A stretch of DNA of 64,000 nucleotides from Arion vulgaris (Eukaryota; Mollusca; Gastropoda; Stylommatophora; Arionidae), in NCBI GenBank assembly GCA_020796225.1, contig CM036767.1, positions 27,561,253 to 27,625,252 on the forward strand. The letters run 5' to 3'. Each line of letters starts with the position of its first letter. The first letter of the stretch is position 1. Below the pieces are notes generated by a model. The model saw only the letters and a list, made by a program, of their open reading frames with translations, did not search any database and was not told the origin of the DNA. The position numbers were made by a program, and so were the translations under genes. Positions 1 through 9,175 of this stretch are shown one piece after another.

Positions 1-345
1 GGGTATGTTAAAGATATGAAAAGTATTCACTTATAGGAGGTTGTGTGTGTATGTGTATTTAAGTCAACATTTTGGAAGGTATATTCTTAACTTTGAGCAT
101 ACAAAGTATTTAGGATAGCAGAGATCATATATACATAAAACAGATATATAGACAGGAGACGGGTATACATATATATATTAAAAAAATATACATTATAAAA
201 AACCCAAACGTATTTAGCATAATAAACGATATTTTGTTATTGAAGTAAAAACATACATATATATATAGGATATAATGTATTCAAAAATAAAAATGTGTCA
301 TCACTCGTTGTAAGGCTGTAATACTAAACGAGGAAAACCTGAATT
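1..345. repeat. Polinton left terminal inverted repeat
   Basis: Inverted copy of the right end. Shared blocks include a segment around bases 30-50 that reappears inverted at about 9130-9150, the GATAGCAGAGAT block near 115, and the GGCTGTAATA block near 310 that reappears inverted near 8130. Identity is roughly 80-85 percent by eye with many small indels. It is AT-rich and has no gene. Confidence 0.88.
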
Positions 346-550
346 AATATAAATAAAGCTAGTACCAGGGACAGATTCAAAAACTATTTTGTATTTGGGT
401 GATTATAGTGGCCAGTGTCATATCTGTCGTTGTCCCTTACTTTCTTACAAAGTCGTCGAAATCTTTTCTGGTATTAAGTAATTTGGTAGGCCCTAATAAA
501 ATCGTTTTGATGATGCATAAAAAGAATCTAAGGTCACTTGTTTCTCTATG

Positions 551-889
551 TCAAGCACCCGTATGATGACTATAATTGATTTTGAAGCGATTTATCGGGG
601 GGGAATAAAATCTCTCTAAGTTAGATGTCCAATCTAAGTGGTTCGTCGTATCTGGGTTGTGAGAAAAGGTGAAAGTTGACAAGTACGTATTTATTTTAGA
701 ATGAGACTTGATAGTCCCAATTGTCCTATAAATTTTTGGACATCGGCTGGTAGAATGTTTAAAATTAAGTTCATCATTTCCGTCGATTTTGTCTTGCTTT
801 ATCTCCCAATGGGTCCCCCAAAAGGGAATCGTTCTCTTATGGGAGGTCAATGTTTGTTGTGAGTTCTGTTGAGCAGGTGGTGGCGTCAT
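551..889 (-). CDS. Hypothetical Polinton ORF
   Basis: A 112-codon open frame just inside the left terminal repeat, on the same strand as the capsid genes. It is rich in Thr, Ser, Asn and His with no signal peptide, membrane segment or motif that I recognise. It lies downstream of the protease gene in transcription direction, separated by about 2 kb without clear genes. It may be a small accessory gene or a chance frame; the sequence does not decide. Confidence 0.25.
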   Translation of the reverse strand: MTPPPAQQNSQQTLTSHKRTIPFWGTHWEIKQDKIDGNDELNFKHSTSRCPKIYRTIGTIKSHSKINTYLSTFTFSHNPDTTNHLDWTSNLERFYSPPINRFKINYSHHTGA

Positions 890-1209
890 TGTGGCTATGC
901 GGTGACGTCATGGCCCTGAAGGGCGGGGTGATTGGCGGTAGCTGGTTTGATACTAAAAATTGGTCTTTATGTACCTTGTTGATATGTTTCTTTAGTTTGT
1001 AAGTGAGTGTCCCCCATTAGCCAGGGCACATGGCGTTGATTAAAAGGGGGCCCTCTCCATATGTTTAACTAGATTTGAACTCAAAGTAAAACTTTTCACA
1101 TTCTTGGCATAAGAGGTTTAGTTGAGTTAGGTTGTTGAATTCATCTGGAAAAAAGGTATACAGTTATTCTTTCCCTTACATTATATAATGACAACTTACC
1201 CAAAATCGA

Positions 1210-1666
1210 TTGCATTTCATTGTCGGGGAGTTAACTCAAGCTATAATGACAATATATATAATTCCTTCATATTGCGGTGGTAATAAAAATATATATTGTA
1301 AAACACTTGGATGTTTAGTTACAGAACTTTCAAACAGACACGTTCTGTTTTTCAGTAGATTAGTTAATGAAACAATCACCGGGAAATTTTGAAACTTTTG
1401 TAGAGATTTCGGATCAAGTCTTAGAAGATGGCCGTATAAACTGGGGACGGATAGTCGCTGTATACACCTTAGATTTTCATCTGCTATCATCTGATTGCTA
1501 ATTCTTTAACGGTGTAAACGTTGATGAACTCGTAGAAAAATTCGCTACTCTTGTTGGTAAATACATTGGTGACAATATGGTACGTGAATTCGTATACGGG
1601 GGGCTGGACCCTTCGAAAATATTTTCAGAACAGGTGAACTACCTACAGGTTTTCTTTCATTCTTAA
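1210..1666 (+). pseudogene. Bcl-2-like apoptosis regulator gene inside the Polinton, broken
   Basis: The segment reads as a Bcl-2 family core once two breaks are allowed for: a one-base frameshift in a T run at 1387-1390 and an in-frame TAA at 1499-1501. The BH1 signature INWGRIVAVYTL (codons about 1430-1470) is close to the family's NWGR(V/I)VA motif. Upstream, ELSNRHVLFFSRLV resembles the helix between BH3 and BH1; downstream, an acidic helix and FVYGGLDPSKIF sit where BH2 (consensus with GG) is expected, although the usual BH2 Trp is absent. No C-terminal membrane anchor is visible. It lies on the plus strand, opposite to the structural genes, as an accessory gene might. In cellular and viral relatives these proteins bind BH3 domains and control mitochondrial apoptosis; that role here is inference. 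The breaks may be decay or sequence errors. Confidence 0.72.
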
Positions 1667-2649
1667 TATTTGGAACATTATTTTTTTAAAATTTAAACCT
1701 CATTTGAATTTTGTTTTTTTTGAAATTGTCTAGATGTTTTTTTTGTCCAACAGTATCGATTTATACCTACGTATAAATAGTTCTAATCCTAAATTTTATA
1801 TAGTTTCTCACAAGGCATCAATTAAGAATACAAATTTTGGCCACGCCTATTACTTTGCGAAAGTCGTTGTATGTTAGATAACGATCGATAGATCCCAAAT
1901 TTTGCCTACATTTAATTTATCATCAAATTAGGTCACCCTCTTTTTAAAGGCTCGTTTTCTTCAACAAGTTTTGTACACTTTCTTCACACAAGTTCTAACA
2001 CAAATAAAGGGAAATTTTTAAATGGCCAATTTTCTTTGTTTAACATCCAAACAAATTCAATTGTTTTTAGCCAACAATTGTAGAAACAAGGGGAATAATT
2101 TTAACATTATCTTTGTAACATCACCATATACAAAAATAAATTGTAGAATACATTTCTTTTGGTTTTAACAAATTTATTTTCACACAGGAAAATAAAATAA
2201 AAAATCCAACATTTATATGTCTTGTATTTTCAGTTTAATAGACTTTTGGAGGGCCCTTCTCTCTGTACAGTTTGTTTGCTGGCGATAGGCTGGAACTTAT
2301 GATGTTAGAGTTTGGCCCGAATGGCTTCTTAGTCAGTTTTATAGTATTAACATTGGCGCTGTAGTTGTAGAAAGTTAATGTAGGCGCTGGTATCATTTAT
2401 TACTGTCTGTACTCCTTGTGTTTGTAAGGTGCTTATTAGTCGCACATTGTAGAACAAGTTGTGCTTTTGTTGGCTGTATTTGCTAACAGTTGTAGACGCT
2501 CAAATTCTGCGAGTATCTCGCTCTGAGGCCCGAGTTGTTGAAACTCTCGACGATTCAGTGAAAACGGGTTTGGTGGAAATTTTAGTTCAGACTCACCCGT
2601 AACGGCGCAAATGAAGCATATTGTACCTCTATAAGCCCTACTGAGACCG
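1667..2649. other. Polinton interior without recognisable genes
   Basis: AT-rich DNA with poly-T and poly-A runs follows the Bcl-2-like gene. No open frame with family resemblance was seen on either strand. The minus-strand frame at 2436-2708 has no recognisable motif and runs into the SINE. Confidence 0.6.
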
Positions 2650-2865
2650 CTGTAGTGGTTGTTAGTGACTCGCTTGAAGGCTGGTGATCTGGGGTTAAGC
2701 TCCCGCAATGCGTGTGGATTTCTCCCTGACCGCGACGGCTTCAGGTCGACCCCGCCTCAACTGGTCCCGACATTCTCTGGAAAGTAAAACGGCCGGCGTG
2801 ATGCTGCCATCACCCATGTGTGCCACGGTCAATGAAAAAAACAGGCCCAACACTATATTGACCTA
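2650..2865 (+). repeat. tRNA-derived SINE (family A, copy 1) inside the Polinton
   Basis: A tRNA-like head with an A-box-like stretch near 2653-2680 and a B-box-like GGGGTTAAGCTCCC near 2690 is followed by a body shared with two other copies (33580-33790 and 49135-49350). The shared body includes GACCCCGCCTCAACTGG, then the CTGGAAAGTAAA block, then CATCACCCATGTGTGCC. The frames at 2436-2708 and 2708-3004 overlap it and are not genes. Confidence 0.6.
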
Positions 2866-3075
2866 TGCCCCGGGGGATGAAAGGGTTCATTTCTTACCCA
2901 TAAGCCTTCGGTTGACTTTGAGACCAGTATCCCAAATGTTTAACCATTTCATTGTTTCTAGTCATGTAGATCAAGTTGGTTGGAGCTGCATCTTTACGAA
3001 TTGAAACAATTGTGTAGATAACACAATATGTTTTACTTATATACCAGTGGTAGGGTTTTAGATCCGTGACTTGTT

Positions 3076-3507
3076 TCAACTAATCAAAATATTTCTGGTT
3101 TTGAATAATAGGTGACGAACGATTCTATCGTTGATGTACTGTCGATGTGACGAGGAGAACGGTAGAAGAACGCGTAGAATAGTACAACCTCGCTCTTTTA
3201 TTTCTATGAAAACACGAGGGTTGTAATGGTAATGTCTAGTGGAGTTATGTTTGATAAAATGTGTAATATCCGAGTGCAGGGGTGGTAGACCAAATGAATC
3301 GAAATACTCAAATCGACCTAGGTCATCGTAATACAACCCCACCCAATGAGTCCCCGGTTTTGTGCTGTGATCAGTATTTATTATAAAAGCAGCACTCTTA
3401 GTTCGATCGATATGCGTATGTAATTTATCGCGAGGTAAGACTTTAACATTTATACGTCGAACAAATAGGTCGGCTTGTAGAATTGCCCGTATCTGCTTAG
3501 TATTCAT
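3076..3507 (-). pseudogene. Polinton adenain-type cysteine protease (PRO), frameshifted
   Basis: The protein has the adenovirus-protease fold signature: the catalytic His lies in GTHWVGLYYDD, followed by the acidic residue in EYFDSFGLPP. In Polintons and adenoviruses this enzyme matures capsid proteins. The start chosen is the ATG at 3507 (MNTKQIRAIL). The C-terminal third is damaged: a Cys is present in RGCTI near 3190, but the usual CG(Y) context is not followed in this frame. A neighbouring frame of 3085-3185 instead resembles the expected tail (FYAFFYR), so an indel lies at or next to the catalytic Cys. The gene is directly downstream of the major capsid gene on the same strand, a common Polinton order. 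Confidence 0.83.
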
Positions 3508-3527
3508 TTTCGGTTTAAGATACATAG

Positions 3528-4918
3528 TCAACAACACTTGACGTTTTTGGAAATTTCGAGAATGGCATCTAGTTCAGCATAAACCTGCAGTGGGTCGGGC
3601 GTAATTGCATCGAATTTAAGTTCCAATGACAGGGGACCTGTCATCACAGGGGACGATTTAGCCATCTCGAACTGATCGCCATCAAGTAGACTGGGACTTA
3701 GATCAAATGCGTACAGAGTATACCCATTCTTAAAATTTCTATAGTCTAACCCGTTACCGGCGTCCTTTCCAATCAGACCCATCGCCAGATTAGAACCAAA
3801 AAAGGTCTTACGTACTATTTGTTTTCAAAGTCCATCGTTAGCGGTTTCAATGTAACGCTACTACCACTACGCAGGTAGAAGTTTGACTCTGGAAAAAATT
3901 ATCCTGCGTGTGTGATAACATTCCTTTCGGAATAGCTAGTGTTTTTTTGGTTGAAATCGGATGCACGTATCCTAAACATGTAGAAGTCTATGCGTTTAGG
4001 GGCCTACCAAACCAATGTGCAACGTATACACGTTCTTGCAAAGATCAAACATATCACAAAGAGTGATTAAAATTGGTCGTAAAGAACGAACGCAAAAAAG
4101 AAGAAGGAAGCTAGTGTTTTAATTACAACCCGTTTTAATGGGTACTTGGCGTTATTAATTGTTAGCGCTTTCTCGTGGGCTAGGGAAATGGCCGGATTTA
4201 ATTTGGCTTTTCGAACTGCCAGGGCAGCGTGGGTGATAATTGAGCTGTAGCCAATCGCAGGGTCATGTGCAATAAGATTGAACTCGTCTTTAGAAGGTGT
4301 GAGTTAAATTTTTACATCTACACCATTTAGCATGTAGCGGTCTTGGACAAATATATCCGAGTGTAAACGACCCATCATATCTAAGTCTTGACTGTCAGAC
4401 GCAATTGTTCGTCTTATTTTAAGGCCGTTGTTAGCATCACCTTGTGTGTCATCAATGGCGTTTGGCGTGTCGTGGTAAAAAAGTGAGGCAGATAAATGCC
4501 CTTTTTGCCTCTTCACCATTGTTCAACGTCGCTTCCAAGTAAGCTCTATACGGATAGGTGTTTTCACTCGGCGTGATCAATATTCGTTCAAGAAACGTCA
4601 ACTTGAGAAAATAAACTATGCATGTAATAGTTGACTGTCGCGACGTCGGCATCCGAAGGTAATTTATCGCCATCACGTAAGGTGACTTTGCCTCGCACGT
4701 GCAGAAAGGTATTGAAAAGATCCAAGTACTCCTCACTAGTCCCAGAGAGCGCAAATTCTAGGTGCGCACCTGACGCTAATGAAGCTAGAGGATGTATATC
4801 CACAAACTGACCCTCCTTCACGGCTGTTTGTGTCGGGGGTACATTAAATAGATCCAAACCAGAGTGAAGACATTCGCACGATTGGGTGTACTTCGGCGTA
4901 ACGGAGCGTGCCTCCCAT
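3528..4918 (-). pseudogene. Polinton major capsid protein, frameshifted
   Basis: This is the double jelly-roll capsid family that appears in invertebrate genomes as F54H12.2-like proteins. Recognisable blocks lie in order along the minus strand: LDLFNVPPTQTAV and LFSQVDVS (4588-4857), SENTYPYRAYLEA (near 4540), FYHDTPNAIDDTQG and MMGRLHSDIFVQDRYMLN (4304-4519), ALAVRKAKLNPA (near 4200) and finally NGYTLYAFDLSPSL (3528-3782). About 460 codons are covered, the usual length. At least four frame changes interrupt it, near 4600, 4510, 4300 and in 3800-4150. A likely start is the ATG at 4918. The gene is followed within 30 bases by the protease. Confidence 0.88.
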
Positions 4919-4929
4919 TTTATTCCAGA

Positions 4930-5662
4930 TCAAAATGTTTCCGAGTGCGAAAATGTAACGTTATCACCGACATTCCAATTTTGAATAGGATAGTTTTTTC
5001 CCATATCGGTGGTTGAAAGCATTTCTACAGTGTCGAAAGAAAAACGACTCAACAACACGTAGTGTGGTTTGTCATAAATTCGAAACACTGACGCCGAACG
5101 CATGTCCAAAATAGGAACAGTGCGTAACAGTGGTACCATAATGTCTCCGACGTGTCGAGGATTACAAGTACAGTACACGTACACATTTTGTATTTCTGTC
5201 TCTGTTTTACTTAATTTCCCCTACTACTTGGTTAGCGTCTGATACGTGGGATTAGAAATCAAAATATATGTCAACAGCGCACTAAAGATAACTTGGGCAC
5301 CTTTTTCGAATAAATTTAGATACCCTTTTAGCAGCCTTGTTCCAATGGAACCTAATTTGGGGCTTCTCATACTCTCCACTCTATTAGCAATTTGTTTAAC
5401 GTATCGATAAAACCGTCTGATGATTTATAAAGGCCAGGCGGACACATAATTATTATAGTTTGTTTACCTTTTTCTGCATTTTCTTTGCTAGTGTATATTC
5501 GAACCAAACTTCCCGCCAAAATGTTAAAATACGTACTTGAAATTGAATTTCCACTGCCAGCTTCGTACTGCCATCAATAGTCTGAGGTAGACAAAAAGGT
5601 GGCCTGGCTCGTTGTCTGGATAAATTTGAGAGGCATTGCTCGTAATGTAACGTAAAACTCAT
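4930..5662 (-). pseudogene. Polinton penton-like minor capsid protein, frameshifted
   Basis: Three pieces in different frames fit the Polinton vertex (penton) protein. The N-terminus is MSFTLHYEQ at 5662, with LPQTIDG near 5580. Next comes MCPPGLYKSSDGFIDTLN near 5410-5445, matching the family's PPGYY...LI..LN block. The C-terminal section at 4930-5184 contains TCNPRHVGDIMVPLLRTV and PHYVLLSRFSFDTVE. The gene lies just upstream of the major capsid gene on the same strand. Frame changes lie near 5540 and in 5190-5400. The identification rests on position plus these remembered family blocks. Confidence 0.6.
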
Positions 5663-5699
5663 AGTTGATTTATCGCTGGTTGTGGTTCTATTTTAGGAT

Positions 5700-5929
5700 T
5701 AGGTAGCATATAACCTAGACAGCTAGACAAAGGACTGTCCAAAGTTTACCTCACGCTCGGTTCCTGTGTCAGATTGAATATAATACACCGATACTCGTAA
5801 TAAGTACCATCTGACATATAAAGACTAGGTCTGGTCGCGGAAGCAATTTCCCAAACCAAAGCGAAGTTTTCAGACCTGTCCCTAGCTTTTCCTTAAACGA
5901 TGTTCCTTCCGTTACGGTCTCTGCTTCCA
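5700..5929 (-). CDS. Unassigned Polinton segment between integrase and penton genes
   Basis: A short minus-strand frame (part of 5769-5999) begins MTNNDMEAETVTEG close to the integrase stop. It has no motif that I recognise. It may be a small gene, since Polintons often have one or more unnamed ORFs here, or leftover frame sequence. Its C-terminal part shifts frame near 5850. Confidence 0.25.
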
Positions 5930-6520
5930 TATCGTTATTCGTCATATCTGGATATGTGTTTGTCTGAAATCCAACTGTTAAATGTAGATTTATACCCAAA
6001 CCAATTAACTAAATAGGCTTTATTTTCTCCAATGGTACGACGTTCTTGTAGAATGGACTCGATTCGATACACTTGTTTGTCGGCGACTTTTTGGAACTCT
6101 TCTTTATAAAAGGAACCTTTTAGTTCAGCTCCAGCATCATCTTTAAATATGTACGTTACCGGAATTGTCTTCTTTACGTGACTAACGGTAAACATTTCCT
6201 CGGTCCACGCGGGTGTATACACCTTTTAAAAAGCCTGTCTAGTTGGACTGATCCTGACTCGCTCCCCTTCTTTAAACGTTTGCTTTCCGATGACGTCAGA
6301 GGTTGAATACAGGATAGTCTAAACAGCATCTTGGTTACCAATATAAACCTGCCTCGGTGCCATATCAAATGGTTCGATGGTACGAACCATTGTAGTTGGT
6401 AGAGTCGATCTATCACGTGGATATTTCGAAGTGTGTTGGCTTTTGAAAGTATTGCCACATTTTTCTTTCAAGGTCCTGTTAATCGCTCTCCACAGCGGTT
6501 TACGTCATCGTTTTCGAAAT
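5930..6520 (-). pseudogene. Polinton integrase, C-terminal part with chromodomain
   Basis: The fragment begins just before the last catalytic residue of the DDE core (an ER pair near 6490) and continues through the post-core region (GERVRISPTRQ near 6255) to YTPAWTEEMFTVSH. The end is a chromodomain-like module: VYRIESIL, then AYLVNWFGYKSTFNSWISD (5935-6080). Polinton integrases are retroviral-type enzymes that insert the element and often end in a chromodomain. The N-terminal zinc finger and the first two catalytic Asp residues are missing; a Penelope fragment begins exactly where the missing part should be. Frame changes occur near 6480 and 6230. Confidence 0.85.
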
Positions 6521-6795
6521 AGGGGAAGACTGCAGTAAACTTGGTAAATGAGCGAAACACGTACAAACAAAGTACTATAGTTTTACAAAATACAGAAACA
6601 GTGACGATAAACAGCAACGTTTCGACCAAAAGGCCTTTATCAGCAAACGACACAACAGGAGTGACGAATTATAGAGAACACTTACAAATGGACGATAACG
6701 GAAACATGCAAATGTATCTAATGAACTGGGAATAAAAACGCATAACGAAATGAGTGCAACACAAAACTAGAAGTGGAAAAGAAGAGAAACAATAT
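6514..6795 (-). mobile_element. Penelope-like element 3' fragment
   Basis: Reading on the minus strand, this matches the 3' region of the Penelope element at 46150-46390. Shared parts are the CTAGTTTT..TTATTCC stretch, the GTCACTCCTG block, the GATAAAGGCC..GGTCGAAACG motif (6611-6645) and the TTTTGTAAAACTATAGTACT block. Its outer end reaches CTGCAGTCTTCCCCTATTTCG, also shared with the copy at 19521. It replaces the N-terminal half of the Polinton integrase. Confidence 0.75.
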
Positions 6796-6846
6796 ACAGT
6801 CAAGTGAAAATATAAATTATATATATGAAGCAAATACACATATAGA

Positions 6847-7118
6847 TTACAAGGCATTTGGGGTAGATGGTGGTGGTTTGATATCGACTAATCTTAGAGA
6901 CTTGTTTCTGTACTGAGCTATACGAGTTAAATAGCGCTGCAACGTTTGCTGAAACAGTCTAGCTTTATCATGTGTCAACAAATCTTCTCTTTCTAAGACT
7001 TGTTGCATTTGGTCAACCAAATCCTGAGGTTATCGTTTAAGGTGTCGGGTGGTACGTACTGTTTTTGAGTCATTGACTCTAGCAAACGTGGATCGATCAG
7101 AAGCATTTTCTTAGCCAT
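6847..7118 (-). pseudogene. Small Polinton-conserved protein (KKMLLIDPR type)
   Basis: The start is the ATG at 7118: MAKKMLLIDPRLLESM. The remainder reads as a helical, charged protein with a one-base frameshift near 7033 (after TLNDNLR) and ends in a Pro-rich tail (PPPSTPNAL) at the stop at 6847. A K-K-M-(L/V)-(L/V)-(D)-P-R opening recurs in Polintons beside the packaging ATPase; its function is not known to me. The start overlaps the end of the upstream small gene by about 20 bases, which supports a translated, compact gene block. Confidence 0.6.
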
Positions 7119-7443
7119 GGGTAAACTACCAAGACGCCTTTTAGCAGGTTTAATATAGGACTTAATAAGGCACATATGAAGCCGCCTCGTTGTATGATCG
7201 CTTTGCGTTTTTTACTGGACAGCTTCTTTTGGGTGATTGCTCTTAGACTGTTTTTATGCCGACGCAATCGGGTCTTCTGAACCGATGTAAGTGGAACATT
7301 AACCTTTTAACACGTTGTGACAACATTCACATAGTTCGTACTAGGTCTGGGGAAGCCGATTTAATTATAGCCTTCACAGCAGTGGGATTCGCCACGCCTA
7401 AGAATCGCAGCATTTTGCAGTGTTGTTTAATAGTCTCGGCCAT
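7097..7443 (-). pseudogene. Small basic Polinton structural protein (RGGF type), frameshifted
   Basis: The gene starts at the ATG at 7443, six bases before the ATPase stop region on the same strand. The first part reads MAETIKQHCKMLRFLG then a helix ending CECCHNVLKG. After a frameshift near 7300 a basic stretch and the short hydrophobic tail RGGFICALLSPILNLL follow (near 7170). Small basic proteins ending in RGGF(I/L)xALLxP recur in Polintons and have been compared with adenovirus core proteins; that comparison is from memory. The stop at 7097 overlaps the next gene's start. Confidence 0.65.
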
Positions 7444-7448
7444 GTCTT

Positions 7449-8056
7449 TTACTTAGGTACGTAAACAACTTGTGTCTGGTCAGGAAATATATAGCCGCGC
7501 AAACTCAACTGATCAGGTGTTTCTTGTGGAAGGTCGAATAACAAATAACCGTGTGGTGAAGATGTAGCGTCTTTAAAACTTTCTTGGACATGCGATACCC
7601 GCCCAGGTACATCTGTAGCCAGATTTGTAATTGCACCGTCTGCGGGTTTTAAAAGCACAATGTAATGCGAATTCAGACTAATGGTCCGTTGTTCTTTATT
7701 TTGTCCAAATAAGTTTTGTACAATATACATAACGCTAATGTTGCGATGGTGACTACCTTTAGTAAATAGTTTAGTTACTCTATCGTCTGTTTCGGACATT
7801 AGATCGTCCAAAACAACTAACACAGGAGCCTATCCTCTCGCCATTGCTCCATGTCTGGCAGCCCTTCGATAAATTGGACAACTTTCACATTTTCATCGAC
7901 TGATTGCCATTCTCCTTAACACCATATAATCTCCTCTGGGGTAGTGATGACCATGTTAGGTAAATGGGTCAAAAACTTGCGCACAAAAACGGTTTTACCG
8001 CTATCGGTTGGGCCTGCTATAAGCGCTGTAAGTGGATGTTTCCGCCTAGGATACAT
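7449..8056 (-). pseudogene. Polinton DNA-packaging ATPase (FtsK/HerA type), broken
   Basis: The start is the ATG at 8056 (MYPRRKHPLTALIAG). Walker A is GPTDSGKT near 8000, and Walker B with its flank is LVVLDDLMSET near 7800. A sensor-like region follows: SHHRNISVMYIVQN, then SLNSHYIVLLKP. The family pumps DNA into capsids in adenovirus-like and NCLDV-like entities and is a Polinton hallmark. Length is about 200 codons, normal for the family. The frame is broken by an in-frame stop near 7920 and a frameshift near 7830. It is the first gene inside the right terminal repeat on the minus strand. Confidence 0.87.
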
Positions 8057-8214
8057 AGCTAGTTAATGCTAACTTATATACACACGAACCTTTTTATATA
8101 TCATATGCCGGGTTTTCCTCTCGTTTATTATTACAGCCTTACAACAGGTGATGACAAGTTTCATTTTTAATGTTACTATTATATCCTATATATGTATATG
8201 TATATAACTTTCAA

Positions 8215-8950
8215 GATCTGCAAGACTTGATAGACATACTAGTGAGAGACAGTGAAAAGAAAGATTAAGCATGAATATAAAGAAAACAGAGGTTATGGTT
8301 GTCTCCAAGAAACAAGAAACATCAACATGTAATATCAAAATAAATAACACAACACTGAAACAAGTCCATCGATTCAAGTATCTAGGAACATTCCTAATAT
8401 CAGATGGAAGATGTACAACAGAGATTAGGGGTAGAATAGCTCAAACGAAAGCAGCTTTTATGAAAATGAAGAACACACTATGCGTGAACTCACTACCAAT
8501 GACATTGCGAAAACGAGTACTCCAATGCTATATTGAACCCATACTTATGTATGGCAGCGAATCATGGACAATGAACAAACAATCAATACGATCATTGGAA
8601 GCCACAGAGATGTGGTTTTACAGAAGAATGCTGAAAATTCAACGGACAGCAAAGAAAACAAATGTGGAGGTTTTAAATCAGGCCTGCACACAAAGAAACC
8701 TTATCAAAAGAATAAGAATCCGACAATCAAGGTTCTTCGGGCATATAATGCGAAGAGGTTTAGAACATTTGGTGACAACAGGTAAAATTCAGGGAAGGAG
8801 AGATCGTGGAAGACAGGGAGAAGATGTTGGATGGCCTGACATCATGGCTCGACAAAATATCGACGTCAGAACTGATTGCATGCACCAAGCAAAGAGAGTT
8901 GTAGAGAGACATGATCGCCTACGCCGGCAGGCATGACACTTGATTGATTG
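8215..8950 (+). mobile_element. 5'-truncated LINE inserted in the Polinton right TIR
   Basis: The insert interrupts the terminal repeat and is flanked by the 13-bp direct repeat ATATAACTTTCAA (8202-8214 and 8951-8963). It ends in the short tandem TGATTGATTG, the kind of 3' end used by RTE-like LINEs. Being 5'-truncated with a target duplication, it is a typical target-primed reverse transcription product. Confidence 0.85.
8271..8936 (+). pseudogene. LINE reverse transcriptase, C-terminal thumb and tail fragment
   Basis: A 221-codon open frame. It begins within the post-YADD part of a LINE reverse transcriptase: KTEVMVVSKKQ, then VHRFKYLGTFLISDGR, then LMYGSESWTMNKQ and MWFYRRMLKIQRT. It ends in the usual basic tail (RFFGHIMRR, RRDRGRQGEDVGW). 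There are no catalytic residues, so it cannot act alone. The frame is intact, so the insertion is probably fairly young relative to the Polinton around it. The clade is RTE-like from the short tandem 3' end; I am not certain. Confidence 0.8.
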
Positions 8951-9175
8951 ATATAACTTTCAATTACAAATATTCTTTTTTACGCTAAATACGTTTGTTA
9001 TTTATAAAAGTATATATGTTTGAATATATATATGTATATCTGTCTCTATCTCTGCTATCCTAATTAGCTTGTATGTTCATAGCTAAGAGTATCCCTTCCT
9101 AAAATGTTGACCTAAATACACACTAACACACACAACCTCCTATAAGTGAATACTTATCATATACTTTAACATACC

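Larger units (their letters stand above)
1..9175. mobile_element. Polinton/Maverick DNA transposon, decayed, with nested insertions
   Basis: The two ends are inverted copies: bases 1-345 match the reverse complement of 9175 back to about 8108. Between them lie Polinton hallmark genes: packaging ATPase, adenain-like protease, major and penton-like capsid proteins and a chromodomain integrase. Polintons are self-synthesising transposons related to dsDNA viruses and usually 15-20 kb; this copy is about 9.2 kb including a LINE (8215-8950), a Penelope fragment (6514-6795) and a SINE (about 2650-2865). No polymerase B motif was found, so it is non-autonomous. Base 1 is at or within a base or two of the left end, so the left target duplication lies outside the window. 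Most reading frames contain breaks. Confidence 0.9.
8108..9175. repeat. Polinton right terminal inverted repeat, split by a LINE
   Basis: Inverted partner of bases 1-345. The repeat is interrupted: 8108-8214 and 8964-9175 together align with the left repeat, while 8215-8950 is a LINE insertion with a 13-bp duplication (8202-8214 and 8951-8963). The outer end reads AACATACCT, matching the inverse of the first bases of the window. Confidence 0.87.

Noticed and set aside
2436..3004. Two facing frames inside the Polinton
   Set aside because: They cover a SINE head and body and lack any protein motif.
3500..8100. Treating the capsid, protease and ATPase genes as a free virus genome
   Set aside because: Both terminal inverted repeats, an integrase piece and later transposon insertions show an integrated, old Polinton.
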